From: Hydractinia symbiolongicarpus
Taxonomy: Eukaryota > Cnidaria > Hydrozoa > Anthoathecata > Hydractiniidae
DNA: 60,000 bases
NCBI RefSeq assembly: GCF_029227915.1
Contig: NC_079878.1
Coordinates: 12,774,001 to 12,834,000 of the forward strand
Reading direction: 5' to 3'
Each line of letters starts with the position of its first letter. The first letter of the stretch is position 1. The translations under genes and the position numbers were made by a program. Shown in pieces: positions 49,366-60,000 of the stretch. The notes below the pieces were generated by a model. The model worked only from the letters and a program-made list of their open reading frames with translations. It was not told the origin of the DNA and searched no databases.

Positions 49366-49536
49366 TCTCATCCTGGGATAAACATTAATTTTGTTAACTT
49401 TGCGTATGATAATTCGAAGTGATATTTCTTAATTTGTAAGTAGAAAGGTCAAACGAAAAACGTAGAACGATGGCGCCTGTGAGAAGAATTGTAATATTGT
49501 TGGTCACAATTATATCGACAAGTTTAAGTATAGCAC

Positions 49537-52191
49537 CAGGGGCGGATCCAGACTTTTTCAAGACTTAGTCAAGACTGAGTCTTGAATTTAGCAGCTGGGG
49601 GCTAAATTTTAAGCTTTGCGGGTACAAAAATCGCCGAAAAATTGTCTTCCGATTTATCTAGTTATTAATAAAATTGACCAAAAGAAACGCTAAGCTATAA
49701 CAAAATCTCCTAAGAACATCTTTTATAAGAATCAAATCTCCGTCTTACACGTCTTATTTTAAATAGATAAAACCACTAAAATTAACAGGGATTAACTACA
49801 ATAAAGTGAGACAATTGTGAATATATTTCATTATTTATAAACTCCTGCTGTTTCTGCCAATATCAGGCTTCATCAGCATGACTAGGTGAATCAAATGATC
49901 ACACCAGCCATGGACAGCAAAATAAAACACAATAATAACAAAAACAATAAGAATATGAAAAGATCAGGATAATGAAAATGAAATATACATACATGTGATA
50001 TGATACAAACACACCTCAACCCATGTATTTGTTCAGATATATTTGTTTATTTATAGGGCTAAACTCAAGTTTCGTTTGAACTTTAAAAGAAGAATTAAGA
50101 AGGGCTTTTTACTGCTTTTTGCATGCTGAAATAGGAAAATGCAACTTTCAGTTAAGAAAGTTGCAACCTGAAAAAAGGGGAACGTAATGATTTGGCTTGA
50201 AGTCTACACCAGACTACACCTACAACAATATCTTCATAACAAAATAAAATTTTTAACTGATCTTCATCAGGTAAAATAGATGGGTGTGGCGATATACACT
50301 GTGTAAAGAAAGTTGTAACAAACTGTAACAAACCGAATTGTGGGTAAAATGTGTTAATTTTTCTCTTTATTACTGTTGACAAGGCAAGTATTGATAGAAA
50401 AGGAAACCATGTCTTGGGGCTACAGTTGTTGATTGCTTCTGCTTTAACTGCCTCCTCAGGAGAAAGAGTCATATCACAAACAATATGGGAAAGGGAAAAT
50501 CTGAATAAACTTTTCTCAGATATAAAAATATTTGCCTTTTGGTTTTTAAAAGCAAATTGAAAACAAGTATGATTGGAATAAAAGGAAGGATGCAAGAAAA
50601 GTTCTATGGATGTCAAGATTCTCAAAACATCAACAAGAGAATTATCACCTATACCTATACCAACGATGCTGAGCTGTATAGACAGTCTCCTGATGGATTG
50701 GATCTAAAAATAATATATTTTACCATGACCTTTTACTCAACAAACTTTGTTTCTTAATAGTCAATCGAAGAGTTGTTTATTTTCATCACCAACCTTACTT
50801 ATCCAGATGTCAAGTTCTTGCTTCTAATAACAACACAAATATTAATTGAGAAAGAATTCCTCCGCAATGCTGAAAATTCTGTTCAAAGCTCATATTACAA
50901 AAACAATACACCTTTATGATAATTCAATTGTACATGCGTTCCTACGGCTCTCCATTGTTTTACAATATCGGAAAAAAGGAGGTAAAACTCGTGTTTTTAT
51001 GAGAGTTTGTTAGAGACGAAAGCGTGTTTTCTCCAGCTTTTTAACCTCCGTCGTATCAATTTCTTTAAAATTTTCAGGAAACGTTAATAATAATAAGATA
51101 CAACTTATGTGTACTTTTCATTAAAAACAAAACGTGGCAAGAAAAGTTATCACGAAAAAACGTGTTTTCTCCTTAATAAACTCTTATAAAAGTGTAATGT
51201 TTACCTCCTCTGATTGCAAAATAAGCTACGATGGAGTGTTATTTTTTCCGAATTATCGTAAAGGTGTATTAGCCCTAGCTATTAGCTAAATAAATCTTTT
51301 TGTATTTGGTTTTAATAGTCTGTTGTATAAAGCTCTCCCCAACTAGCTTTTCGTAGCAGATATACTGAAAACCTTTAAATAAATGCAAGGTGTGTTGGAG
51401 AGTAAAAAACATACTTCTCACCTTAAAGCAATAATTCCTTTATCTTCACACCTCGCCTCAGATGGAAGGTATATATCTGGACCTAAATTCCGATGAAGAC
51501 TTTTACCAACCAAGGGATAAATATCCCCAGACAACAAAAATGCTCGAGAATAAACACTTTCTAAAAGTTCTTTTTGCATTTTACGAACAGATTCAAAATT
51601 ATCACACTTTAAATCAGTAAGCACCCGCGCCAACATATCTGCTGCGGCCATAATCAATAATAGTACGGAAAGAATCCAAGTCAAAAGGCGTGAGTCTTTG
51701 ACTAATCCTGACGGATGGGAGTTAAAACTATAGCCTAACAGGTTATCAGTAACCACGCAGTACGGAACCTAAATTTCCTTTGGCGGCTGCGGGCCACATA
51801 TTGTTGGACTACGCATAGAGTGTGAAAATTACGTCACGATTTTGACGTCACAGGCCCCTTAGGTGAGATGGGGAGGGTTGCGGGCCATAGCTATTTGATT
51901 TTTGACTGACTGAGTGACTGATTAGTCAAAATGAATCAGTCAAAATCTGTAAGCTAAATTTGAAACCCTCTCAGTCTATATGGTAGCGACGTCACAACTT
52001 TGACGTCAACATCGCTAAAGGCGAATTGGAGAGGGCTGTGAACCATGGCTTTTCGCCGTAAAAAAATTACAATTTTTAACGCCCTCCGTTTGCAACGCCT
52101 GGATCGTCGACATCTTCGCTTGGCTAACCTTTTTTTGTCAAATTTACACTTAGTCACGCGACTTATCTGACTAACCCTGGATCCGCACCTG
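49537..52191. mobile_element. hAT-like element with CAGGGGCGGATCCAG ends, 2.65 kb
   Basis: The left end CAGGGGCGGATCCAG (49537) and the reverse complement of the right end, CAGGTGCGGATCCAG (from 52191), agree at 14 of 15 positions. AGCAC lies immediately outside both ends (49532-49536 and 52192-52196), a possible 5-bp target duplication. The CAGGGGCG start is typical of hAT transposons, but I found no hAT transposase inside; the recognisable content is a broken OTU-like gene on the minus strand. It may be a non-autonomous element carrying that gene. Confidence 0.6.
50152..51756 (-). pseudogene. Broken OTU-like gene, homologous to the gene at 58345-59169
   Basis: Exon 1 is 51756-51422 (ends CEDKGIIALR, donor AAG|GTGAGA) and exon 2 is 50703-50152 (acceptor TTTTTAG|ATC). 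The splice phase matches the homologous junction at 58506/58671 exactly. Exon 2 begins SNPSGDCLYSSAS, the counterpart of SVTDGDCLYSSAS. It then shifts frame in a GGTATAGGTATAGGT tandem, after which VLRILTSIELF, SFYSNH, LSILALSTVIKRKINTFYP and ILFCYED match the other copy. The DGDC aspartate is replaced (SGDC) and the frame is broken, so it is probably dead. It lies wholly inside the 49537-52191 element. Confidence 0.6.
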
Positions 52192-54190
52192 AGCACCTCT
52201 TCTGTTACAGTTTGAAATAGTGCGCATTTTTAAACACTTTCTCGTATAAAAACATAAGAACCATAATTAATGGTCGAACTCGTATAAATTTAAGATGACA
52301 TTTCGTTTTATTAAAATAATAAATGAAAAAACTTTGAAGAATAACGAAAAAGTTACAACCAACCTCTTCATATTTTTTTTCTACATGCTTTCTTTACTTC
52401 TTTGCGTCGGTCGTCACAAAAAAAAAAGAATTGATTTTATAGCTCTTATATTTAAAATCATGTTCAAAAAGTGTGAAAAAGTGTACATTCAGCAATGTCA
52501 TCCCGGGATGAAAAGAATTTTTGTGTTTACACACGCATTTTTTCTTAATCCCATCCCGGGACTTTCAGTAGATACAGGGACGAAACTCATCCAGGGATGA
52601 GATTTCACGTGTTAAATGCCTTAAAATTAACGAGCATCAATATTACGAGCGTTGATTGGTTAGTCAGCTAGTCCGCTTTTTGCAGCGCGACTGCATTATG
52701 AAATAATTCTTCGTGGAAGTTCCGAAATTCAGCACGGTTAAGTTTTAAATCTGACGTGAACATTAAACAAGCTTAAAATGCGTGATATAGGACTAGCCTA
52801 CTTGTGGGATGAACCTCAAATATTGCGGGTTTTTTCTTTACATATTTCAACTAGGATTATAGTTAGCGAAAAGGTCATGTGATTTAATAAATCTTACTCG
52901 AGTTAAAAGTGATATCCCCTCTTCTATGTTACCATGATAATCATCTATTTTCAAAAAAAAAAACGCCACCAGTTTTGCTTAGCAGACTGCTTTTGAATCC
53001 TTTCTGATCGGACAAAAGTTACGAATGAATTTCTTTTGAAACAAAAAATACTAAAGAAACTTTTGCGGCATCAAAATCACTGTGAAATTTTGGTAATTAT
53101 GTTTTGCGGCTAAGTGTTTTTAGAAATTTTCGCGGATTCGCGAATTTCTTGCGGTTGACGATATTAACAATAAAATTGGAAATTGTAAAAAAACAACTGA
53201 AAGTTTACAACGGTGTTTTTTATTTTTTCGCGGGAATAGTTAGAGTTTTAAGATTTAATGTTTTCGAAACCTCTGCAGTTGAGTTTGACGTGTTATACAA
53301 AAGTGCGGAAAATGAGTTTCTTTCCTTAGAAGCTGGTCACATTTTTCAGACCAGTAACCCTACTTAATATGTGAAGGAACTGTAACTTTTCAAAATGTTT
53401 CGCAAAAAAAAAAAATTCACTTTTCTTCATGGTCAGAGCCTTAATACATAACAGTTTACTTTCTTTTTTCAATCCTTAATAAGAGCGTATAACAAAAGAA
53501 AGATTTATTGAAACAGTGATTAGCTAAAACTGTGAACTCGTGTATTACAATTTGTACATAATCGAACGTTTTCTGGATAAGCCTTTTATTTATTTACAAA
53601 ACACCGTGCTACCATTTTTTTAATGGGTTAAAACTAGCTTATACAGCCGGGATTGAGATCATGCTTAAATCTCGCATTTTTTACCCTGAAACGAAATGGG
53701 TGCTTCTTAAAACTTCTTGCTATATTGCTTGTGGTGCATTTTTAGCAAATTGCAACGTTCTGGGTAAGCGATAAACTCATTGCATTGTTGAATCAGACTT
53801 TCCTTGAATGGAAAAAAAAAATTAAGACAAGTTATAAATAAAAAATAAATTCTTTAACCAATGATAATACATTAACTGCTGTACGTTGCAACGATAGTGC
53901 CAGACATTATACAAGACAAAAGTTATGTGACGCTCCAGGGGGTATTGTCCGTATTTGTTAGGACAGAAATGTTGGCACATGAAGTAAAAATAACCTAGAC
54001 ATCCCGCATTGGAGCGTTACATAATTTGGACTGGACTCCAGACATATCATTCTCTGAAACTTTCAATAAACACATACTATTGAAAAAATTACAAATAAAT
54101 AACAGTTTAAGCAGTACAGGTTATACAAAAAATAAGTTAGTCTGATATATTTTCCGTCAAGCTGTGAGAGGCCTTTAAAATACATTTCCT
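52192..54190. other. Repeat-rich DNA, no gene seen
   Basis: It holds the second TCATCCCGGGATGA-type element (52495-52610) and a TTTTCGCGGATTCGCGAATT stretch near 53125. The plus frames 52295-52600 and 53104-53367 overlap these repeats and have no domain. Confidence 0.4.
52495..52612. mobile_element. TCATCCCGGGATGA-type palindromic repeat, copy 2
   Basis: The perfect palindrome TCATCCCGGGATGA lies at 52499-52512, followed by CATCCCGGGAC and a terminal CATCCAGGGATGAGATTTCA. TGTTTACACACGC lies inside. It is close to copy 1 at 48748-48882. Confidence 0.6.
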
Positions 54191-54276
54191 TCAAAGGGTA
54201 TACTGTTGTTGTTGTGAGTCAAGCATTGCCACAACTCTCTCAATAGACAGGCCATTGGGATTTTCAATGTATTCAC
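54191..54276 (-). CDS. Likely terminal exon of an unidentified gene
   Basis: After a good acceptor (AATACAG|GT) the minus strand reads GEYIENPNGLSIERVVAMLD, then SQQQQYTL and TGA. The composition is that of an ordinary conserved cytosolic protein and the exon is short and clean. Upstream exons would lie at higher coordinates on the minus strand, but I could not find one I trust between here and 60000. No family is recognised. Confidence 0.4.
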
Positions 54277-55285
54277 CTGTATTGCAAAGTTTAATTTAAT
54301 ACAGCAAAATTTCATGCAAAACAATAAACTACAATTCCACTGGTAAACAAAATTGCCACTAGTACAAGAAACATAATGTAAGCAAAGATTTACGATGCAA
54401 TAACTGCCTAAACAAGATAAACCTGTCAATCGTGCGTGGTATATTTCCTGTGTGCTTGCATAGGTTTTAAACATGCGAAAAACATTTGCTGAAAATCTGC
54501 AATACTTGTAATTTTTTACCACACACTTGTCTTATATTTTAAGAATAGTTTGTCACTGAAGTGGATCATGGTAACGCATGAAATATGTCATTTATGTCTA
54601 TGAAAGGGAACTCTAAAGAACTGTTTAGGATTTTCATAAAGGTAGACTGATTTCAATAAAATGAATTCAATACAACGAAACCAAGACAAGAATAAAAAAA
54701 GATACTACAATACTTTGAAGCTTTTTCAGAGTTTGCCCCCTCTAAGCGGGAGGGAGGGGATAGTGGTTTTTTTAAAACTATTATGAACATGATCGTCTCA
54801 AAAATTTAGACTGTTTTTTTAAGTGACTTTTTTTATAAAAGCTTTTGTGTGCTTTTGTGTTAGCTAAATTAAGGACCAGTACTACTGTGTCATTCAATAT
54901 TCAATATTATAATGCAGAGCTGGTTTTCTTGTTTCATAAACTAGGTTCCAGGCCTCCTATTGTTTATTGTCTGCTTGTTTAAATGAAAAGACTGTTTGTG
55001 TGATGGATCTGCATATTATTTTTTGTCCCTTGCCTGTCTACACATTCGTTGATTGTAGAAGCTTGGGAAACACTTTTTGACAGAGTAATGGTGCAAAGAA
55101 ATACAATAGTAACGAGCGTTGCTGCAAAAGTTCCTTAAGTAGGTACCAGTCCTTTTAAGGTAGTTAAGTTTTCTTAACTTTAATAATTTGAAGTTTTTAA
55201 GGTATTGCAATATGCTTTTCACCACAGTTACACTCATTCATAGTGCACCGTAAAAAAGCCACATGTAGACCATCTAACCAAAATT
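54277..55285. other. Non-coding stretch
   Basis: No supported exon. The minus frame 55016-55237 and the upstream part of the minus frame 54522-54277 have no domain. A short hairpin AAGTTTTCTTAACTT lies near 55170. Confidence 0.4.
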
Positions 55286-56817
55286 ATGGATATCATGACG
55301 ACGAAGGTAACTGTCAAGGACACGAGCAAATACGAAGAAACAGCAAGAGAACTATTTACTTTATACGGCGAGAGAATCCTGTTCCACAACAGATGCAAAA
55401 ATAACGAAAAATTCCATGGACATGCAATTATTAGATGGAGAAGTTCGCCAACAGGACAAAGATTCTTGGATCGAAGAGTCATCAATAGAGGATATTTAAA
55501 AAAAAAAAAGAACAGCGAACGAGTGTGCCAAAAACGACATAGAAATGAAGAAGATGAAGACAAATGCGAACAATGCTACAAACGAAGAATCACCGATTTG
55601 CTAATTGATTGATCAAGACATCTACGAAGAGGAAATGAATCATCAAAAAAGAATGCTACAAAGAATGATCGCACACAAAACAAGGTACGAGAAAATGGAA
55701 CAGATTTGGAAAAAAGCAGGACGAACATGGGACAAAATGAAGAAAATGCACGATCTAAAAGAACAATGTGAAGATTACGACGTGTACAGAGGAGATGAAA
55801 CAGAAACATTACAATGCAAGAATTGTCATAAACGAACAAACATGGTGGGAAAACATTACAATTCAGAGACGCAATCATACAATTGCACATGGGACGACGA
55901 AGATCAATCTCAAGACGAATATAACACGCAACCAGTAGAAGAAAGAAGACAACAAACATTAGATGTCACTGTTATACCTGATTGAGATGAAGACGACGGC
56001 GAGGAAATATATGAACACGAAAATATATTTAGATACGTCTATACACCAGAATTAATGTATATAATAAGAAGTGTTGTAACTCATATTTTATCCTAAATAT
56101 ATGTAGATGAGTGGATGAACAACGCAGTTTTTATTAACAATAACACCACAACAAACGAATCAAAAAAATTAGCATTTAAAAGCCACAAACAAAGGCTTAT
56201 AACAATTTTAACTGATAATAAAGTACGTAATGAAAAGCATTTCCAAAATCTTTTGGCGGAAAACGAGATGCTAATCGATTCAATAACCAAAATAAATCCT
56301 TTGTCACTGGAATCGCTGAAGAAACACATATATCAAATTAATCGTCAAAACACACCTGAAATTACATACAAACAGTCTGTAGAAAGAATCGACGATTACC
56401 ATTGTCCTTGTAAAGAGATAAAAATTTCTGATATGTGTAATACCGACGAAGAATTAATCATCGCCGCAGGCACATTCTGTCAATTTCTAAAATCGGTAGC
56501 GGATGAAAACAACATGGATTTCATGGAGTTGATGGAATCGTTCTACACAATCTTGGATGGAAGAGGAGGCAAAAAAAAACACGCTAATTTTCATCGGGGC
56601 TAGTGACAGTGGAGAAACAACACTAATGGACATGTTACTGGCACCATTTGAACAACATGAAATTGGACATTTCAAAATACCATTAAAAAACCATAACAAC
56701 ACGTTTTGGTTAGAAAATTTGCCAGGATCGGATGTGTACAGATGCGAAGAATGTTGGTTGGAATCAGAAGAAATCATACAAATAATCAAAGCTAATTGTC
56801 TTTTAAGAGCTAGCTAG
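55286..56817 (+). pseudogene. Broken frames with a superfamily-3-helicase-like end (viral or replicon remnant)
   Basis: Four overlapping or adjacent plus-strand frames (55286-55612, 55605-55985, 56115-56603, 56557-56817) show sustained codon-like composition. The first has KFHGHAIIRW, faintly like the paired histidines of HUH nucleases. The second has a four-Cys cluster (CEDYD...LQCKNCHK...YNC). The last frame starts in the region KKNTLIFIGASDSGETTLMD, which resembles an SF3 helicase Walker A, with Glu where the invariant Lys should be, followed by NTFWLENLPGSDVY. A run of nine A (56571-56579) coincides with a frame change between the last two frames. Motifs beyond Walker B are missing. This fits a decayed endogenous copy of a small DNA virus or similar replicon (parvovirus NS1-like or E1-like helicases), but family assignment is uncertain. 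Confidence 0.4.
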
Positions 56818-57988
56818 CTACTTTAAGCTATCAATGTTTATTTTCAATCTCCCATGTTTTAAAACTGACTTCAAAAATAATTATGCAAATATTCAAAAAC
56901 AATTCCGTGTAATTTAAGTGGCTAATATTTTTGATTTTAAAATCATTGTAAGTGTGAATGTTAACTGTCAAGGTTATTCTAAACTCTTTTTTTTCTCTAT
57001 CAAAAATATTAAAAAGGGGAAAATGATGAGTTTAGTTTACTAGACTAACTGCAAAAAAAAAAAAAATAAATAAAAAAAATAAAAAAATAAAGTAAACGTA
57101 AAAAAGTTCTGTGAATTAAAAAATTTACAACTATCCTTTATATCGTAAGTGTTTGATGCGCGATCCCGAGCTGCGGAGACTAGAAACGTTACAAATACCA
57201 ACACAAGTGAACGCAATTAAATAACTGGCTTATCAACAGACGTTAGCTTTGACACCATACACCTTTTTAGAGCGTTAAAATAGAGTTAGATGCTGTAATT
57301 TTGGATAAAATTAGTGGACAAGTAGTAAATATTGCCAGAGTACAGCAAGGGTGTAATTTACATCCACGCAAAGGAAACTATAAATGGAGAGCAAGTTGTT
57401 GACGAATGCAAGTGCAACAACAGCCGCCACAAAAACTGACTATTAAAGACAAACATAGCATGATTCGCTGGCTAGAAGCTACAAGGAGGTTCCTACACAT
57501 ATGCATGCGTACAAGTGGAATCAAGGGTAAACAACATATTAAACAGAGCCATAAGACGATTGACAAAAAGTGGCTTAAGGTTACTGTAAAGGAAAGAATT
57601 TTTTTGACGTTTTTTTGCAAAAATTTAATGACATATAGAAAAATATCTTCCGAATGACAGATTTGATATTCCATGAAAATATTTAAAACATCCCTTTTTT
57701 CATTATGCATGATATGGAACTCTCGTATAAAAAAATGCATAATATTTTTTAGATATTTTACTTTCACCATCGATACATATATATGCTACTCTTGTCTTTG
57801 CCATTTTTTTAATTGTGCTATGTTTATAAAGCTGTCTCTTGTAACCCTGACTTCTGTGGTTAATAATTCTGAAAATGTGCGCACGCATATTCTGTATAAA
57901 GAAAAAGTTCGCACTTCTATCACCTTTCTGCATACTCGTTCACACATTTTCATAACACCTATGAAAATCTTTAAAAACAAATATCTTG
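56818..57988. other. AT-rich non-coding stretch
   Basis: It contains an A/AAAT low-complexity run at 57050-57100 and a short plus frame (57406-57657, PPQKLTIKDKHSMIRWLEAT) that I cannot identify. No other feature is supported. Confidence 0.4.
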
Positions 57989-58030
57989 CAGGGGCGTAGC
58001 CAGCGTCAGTCAGGCTCTGCGATCGACTGA
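57989..58030 (+). mobile_element. hAT-like end, CAGGGGCGTAGCCAG
   Basis: CAGGGGCGTAGCCAG at 57989-58003 has the form of a hAT terminal inverted repeat and sits about 355 bp upstream of an OTU-like gene. The same spacing and order occur in the element at 49537-52191. The matching right end is not found in this window. Confidence 0.5.
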
Positions 58031-58344
58031 CCTACTTTTTTCATCCCAACACGTCGTTTTTTTCACCGCCCCCGCCAACACATGGATGGGCGCACCGATT
58101 ATGCATCGGCACAAATCTTTTCCCGGGCGGCGCACACAAGCTTCGCGCCTTCGCACGTCGTTTTTGCAGGATTTAGCAGTATCCACTTTGTTTTGCAGGC
58201 TGAGGTGTTGAATCTCTACTTTGTTTCGCAGATAGTTTTTTCGCAGGATTACATGCGAAATTTATGCCCATGTGTCTTCCATTTATGGTCATTTTGGACG
58301 CATTCTATTGGCTAATAACTTTCGCAGATAGGGTAAAAATTCGC

Positions 58345-59169
58345 TCCTTATAAGCTATATACGCTGGATAATAAACTGAGAGATCCCGATTTCTCAGTTT
58401 TATTAGATGAAGGCGCTGTGAAACGAAACGAAGAAGCTGAAAGTTTCATCCCAAAGGATCATCTGCTAGCCATCAGCTGTAAGGATAATTCCATTCGGGC
58501 TCTCAGGTTAGTTTATAATTGCTATAATCCTTTGACAATACATTGTTTAAACAATGCAGTGATTAAGTTCGTGTCATTCGACACACGGAATCACTTAACA
58601 ATAATGGTGTAATTGTAAAGTAAACTTATTTTGTATGTTGTGGTTTATGAGAGCTTTATTTTAACTTCAGGTCAGTGACAGACGGTGATTGTTTATACAG
58701 CAGTGCTTCTCTGGCTGTTTCAGGTACGAATGATTTAATAGATGAGCTTAGAGCTTTAACTTGCATAGAGCTTTTCGAAAATTCTCTATTCTACTCAAAC
58801 CATCCAATTTTTGTATCTTTATGTCAATCTTCAGATTTGTTTTCCTGTGTAGAAAGTACATTAAAGTTTTCAGTTAGCCATTCCTCTGTAGACACAGGTC
58901 TTTCGGCAGCAGATCTTGTACAGAAGGAAGCTATTCTTATGTGCAGTAAAAACATATGGTCATCTTTTATCTGTATACTTGCCCTTGCCAGTGTATTAAA
59001 AAGAAATATTTCAACTTTATATCCTGATTGTGGTCAGCTACGATTCAAGACGCTTTTCAATCAGAATATTTTTCCTCGTCTGCCTTCAAATAAAAATTTA
59101 CAGCCTGTTTCAATTTTATTTTGCAATAATGGCAAACATTCTGGGCAATTTAAACAGGGGCGGATTTAG
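58345..59169 (+). CDS. OTU-like (vertnin-like) protein gene, two exons, 3'-truncated
   Basis: Exon 1 ends at 58506 (PDFSVLLDEGAV ... DNSIRALR, donor AG|GTTAGT). Its 5' limit is set only by an in-frame TAA near 58340. Exon 2 begins at 58671 after ACTTCAG and reads SVTDGDCLYSSASLAVSG, continuing to TAG at 59167-59169. The DGDC motif with following Leu-Tyr is the catalytic cysteine signature of OTU-fold deubiquitinases and of OTU-like proteins such as vertnin. The expected C-terminal Asn-His motif is missing because the frame runs into a CAGGGGCGG repeat end at 59155. A broken homologue lies at 50152-51756 with the same exon boundary. Both sit next to hAT-like ends, so this is probably transposon cargo rather than a host gene. 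Confidence 0.55.
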
Positions 59170-59200
59170 ACTTCGGCCACTTCGGCACTCGCCTAAGGAG
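59155..59200 (+). mobile_element. hAT-like end, CAGGGGCGGATTTAG
   Basis: CAGGGGCGGATTTAG starts at 59155 inside the OTU-like frame and brings its stop codon. The matching right end is not seen before the window ends. The left end of the 49537 element has nearly the same sequence. Confidence 0.5.
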
Positions 59201-59487
59201 AAATTTTGCCAATGAGAAAATCATGTGTATCTAAATATAGAAATTGATTTAAAGCAACGCATGATTTTTATTATAAGCGTTTAATAAGATTCCTTTGGGC
59301 CCAGGATCCGAGGTAATATTCTTATCTCCACTCAGGAGTGTTTGCCGAGGCTCGACTCTCCTTCGATGTGCTTTGCCGAAGTACTATGGTTCTTACGGTA
59401 GTCGAACTACATTTTGCCGCATTTCGCTGACTTTGTTTCTCTCGATTCCTTTGTTTTCTGCCGTAAAAACAGTCGACTTCGGCGGCT

Positions 59488-59647
59488 GCCGAGGTGTGGA
59501 CTTTTGGACTCTCTTAAACAAAAGAAACACAAAAGAATTATGACGTCGAGAAAAATCTCGCCGAGGTGTGGACTTTTGGACTCTGGTTAAAACAAAAGAA
59601 TTTGTGACGTAAAAAGAATCTCGCCGAAGTGTGGACTTTTGGACTCT
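59488..59647 (+). repeat. Three spaced copies of GCCGAGGTGTGGACTTTTGG
   Basis: GCCGAGGTGTGGACTTTTGG followed by ACTCT occurs at 59488-59512, 59560-59584 and 59623-59647 (the last with GAAGTG). They are separated by TGACGT- and ACAAAAGAA-rich spacers; the periods are about 71 and 63 bp. Confidence 0.8.
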
Positions 59648-59807
59648 CTTTAGTCGAAATTTACGGTGAAAGAAAGATTGATATTAGGGGATGGGTGCGT
59701 AGGAATAATTTACTCTTCCTATTGTTATTGCCTCGCGGTAGCCGGTCTGTTTAATGGGTTCGGCCAGCTTCGGCCAACTGCAATTCTGAAGTTCTTTCTG
59801 ATCCAAC

Positions 59808-60000
59808 ATGTCTTCTGATGGGAGCTTGCGGGATCGGGTTGTGCTTGCTGTAAAAAGCAATGATATTTGCGAATGTAAAAGTCTTTATAAGATATTGAAA
59901 GATAAAATAACAGAGTTTCCTGATTTTGGAACATTAGATCATTGGAGAAAGATTGAGAAAAAGTTGTTAAGCAGAAATTTCAGTGTTGAACATTTTATTC
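59808..60000 (+). CDS. Start of an unidentified gene, cut by the window end
   Basis: An ATG at 59808 opens MSSDGSLRDRVVLAVKSND, then ICECKSLYKILKDKITEFPD and TLDHWRKIEKKLLSRNF, with no stop to the end of the window (64 codons). The composition is mixed and protein-like, mostly helical and charged. I recognise no family. The 5' side is repeat-rich, so it could belong to a mobile element. Confidence 0.4.
   Translation, partial: MSSDGSLRDRVVLAVKSNDICECKSLYKILKDKITEFPDFGTLDHWRKIEKKLLSRNFSVEHFI

Noticed and set aside
54277-54522. N-terminal two-thirds of the minus-strand frame 54522-54175
   Set aside because: It reads a different frame from the likely exon at 54191-54276 and crosses its acceptor, so it is intron sequence.
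55234-55959. Minus-strand frames MSSSSSFL... and MFVVFFLLL... with membrane-like stretches
   Set aside because: They are reverse shadows of the Lys/Glu/Asn-rich plus-strand frames at 55286-55985; the hydrophobicity is a by-product.
57703-57999. Frames on both strands in 57673-57999
   Set aside because: AT-rich mirror-image frames without splice context or domain; probably chance.

Overview
The window looks like a stretch of an AT-rich, intron-rich animal nuclear genome. Genes are split into short exons with GT-AG introns, and the space between and inside them is full of transposon debris. The mix of repeats fits a cnidarian, possibly a hydrozoan, but no single sequence proves this. All splice sites and gene models below were assembled by eye from reading frames, splice consensus and protein-family motifs; no transcript evidence or database search was available.

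Layout. 1-2754: a small two-exon coiled-coil/proline-rich gene (1272-2307, +), followed by a (TTC)n tract of about 287 bp. 2755-12464: no convincing gene; MITE-like and hairpin repeats, including three head-to-tail copies of an ACTAGTCG-type repeat at 6632-7126. 12465-38273 (+): the main gene, a full-length ABCB/P-glycoprotein-type ABC transporter. I place 24 exons whose phases all fit and which sum to exactly 4080 nt (1359 residues). Its introns carry a tyrosine-recombinase element with split direct repeats (intron 1, 16613-18378), an antisense LINE (intron 3), a pyrimidine-rich minisatellite (intron 14), a tRNA-derived SINE (intron 16) and a G-rich quadruplex-like tract (intron 11).

38274-44257: mostly repeats with two weak candidate exons. 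44258-47720 (-): a three-exon gene for a secreted protein of about 995 residues, very rich in Asn/Gln/Met/Pro, with no domain I recognise. 47721-53400: nested palindromic MITEs and a 2.65 kb element with CAGGGGCGGATCCAG-type inverted ends (49537-52191) that contains a broken OTU-like gene. 54191-54276 (-): a likely terminal exon of an unidentified gene. 55286-56817 (+): broken frames ending in a superfamily-3-helicase-like segment, perhaps an old viral or replicon insertion. 57989-59169 (+): a second OTU-like gene with the DGDC motif intact, again next to a CAGGGGCG-type end and cut off by another. 59808-60000 (+): the start of an unidentified gene running off the window.

The only clear cellular functions are xenobiotic/lipid efflux by the ABC transporter and secretion by the 995-residue protein. 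The most unusual structures are the YR-only split-repeat element and the pair of OTU-like genes associated with CAGGGGCG-ended elements.
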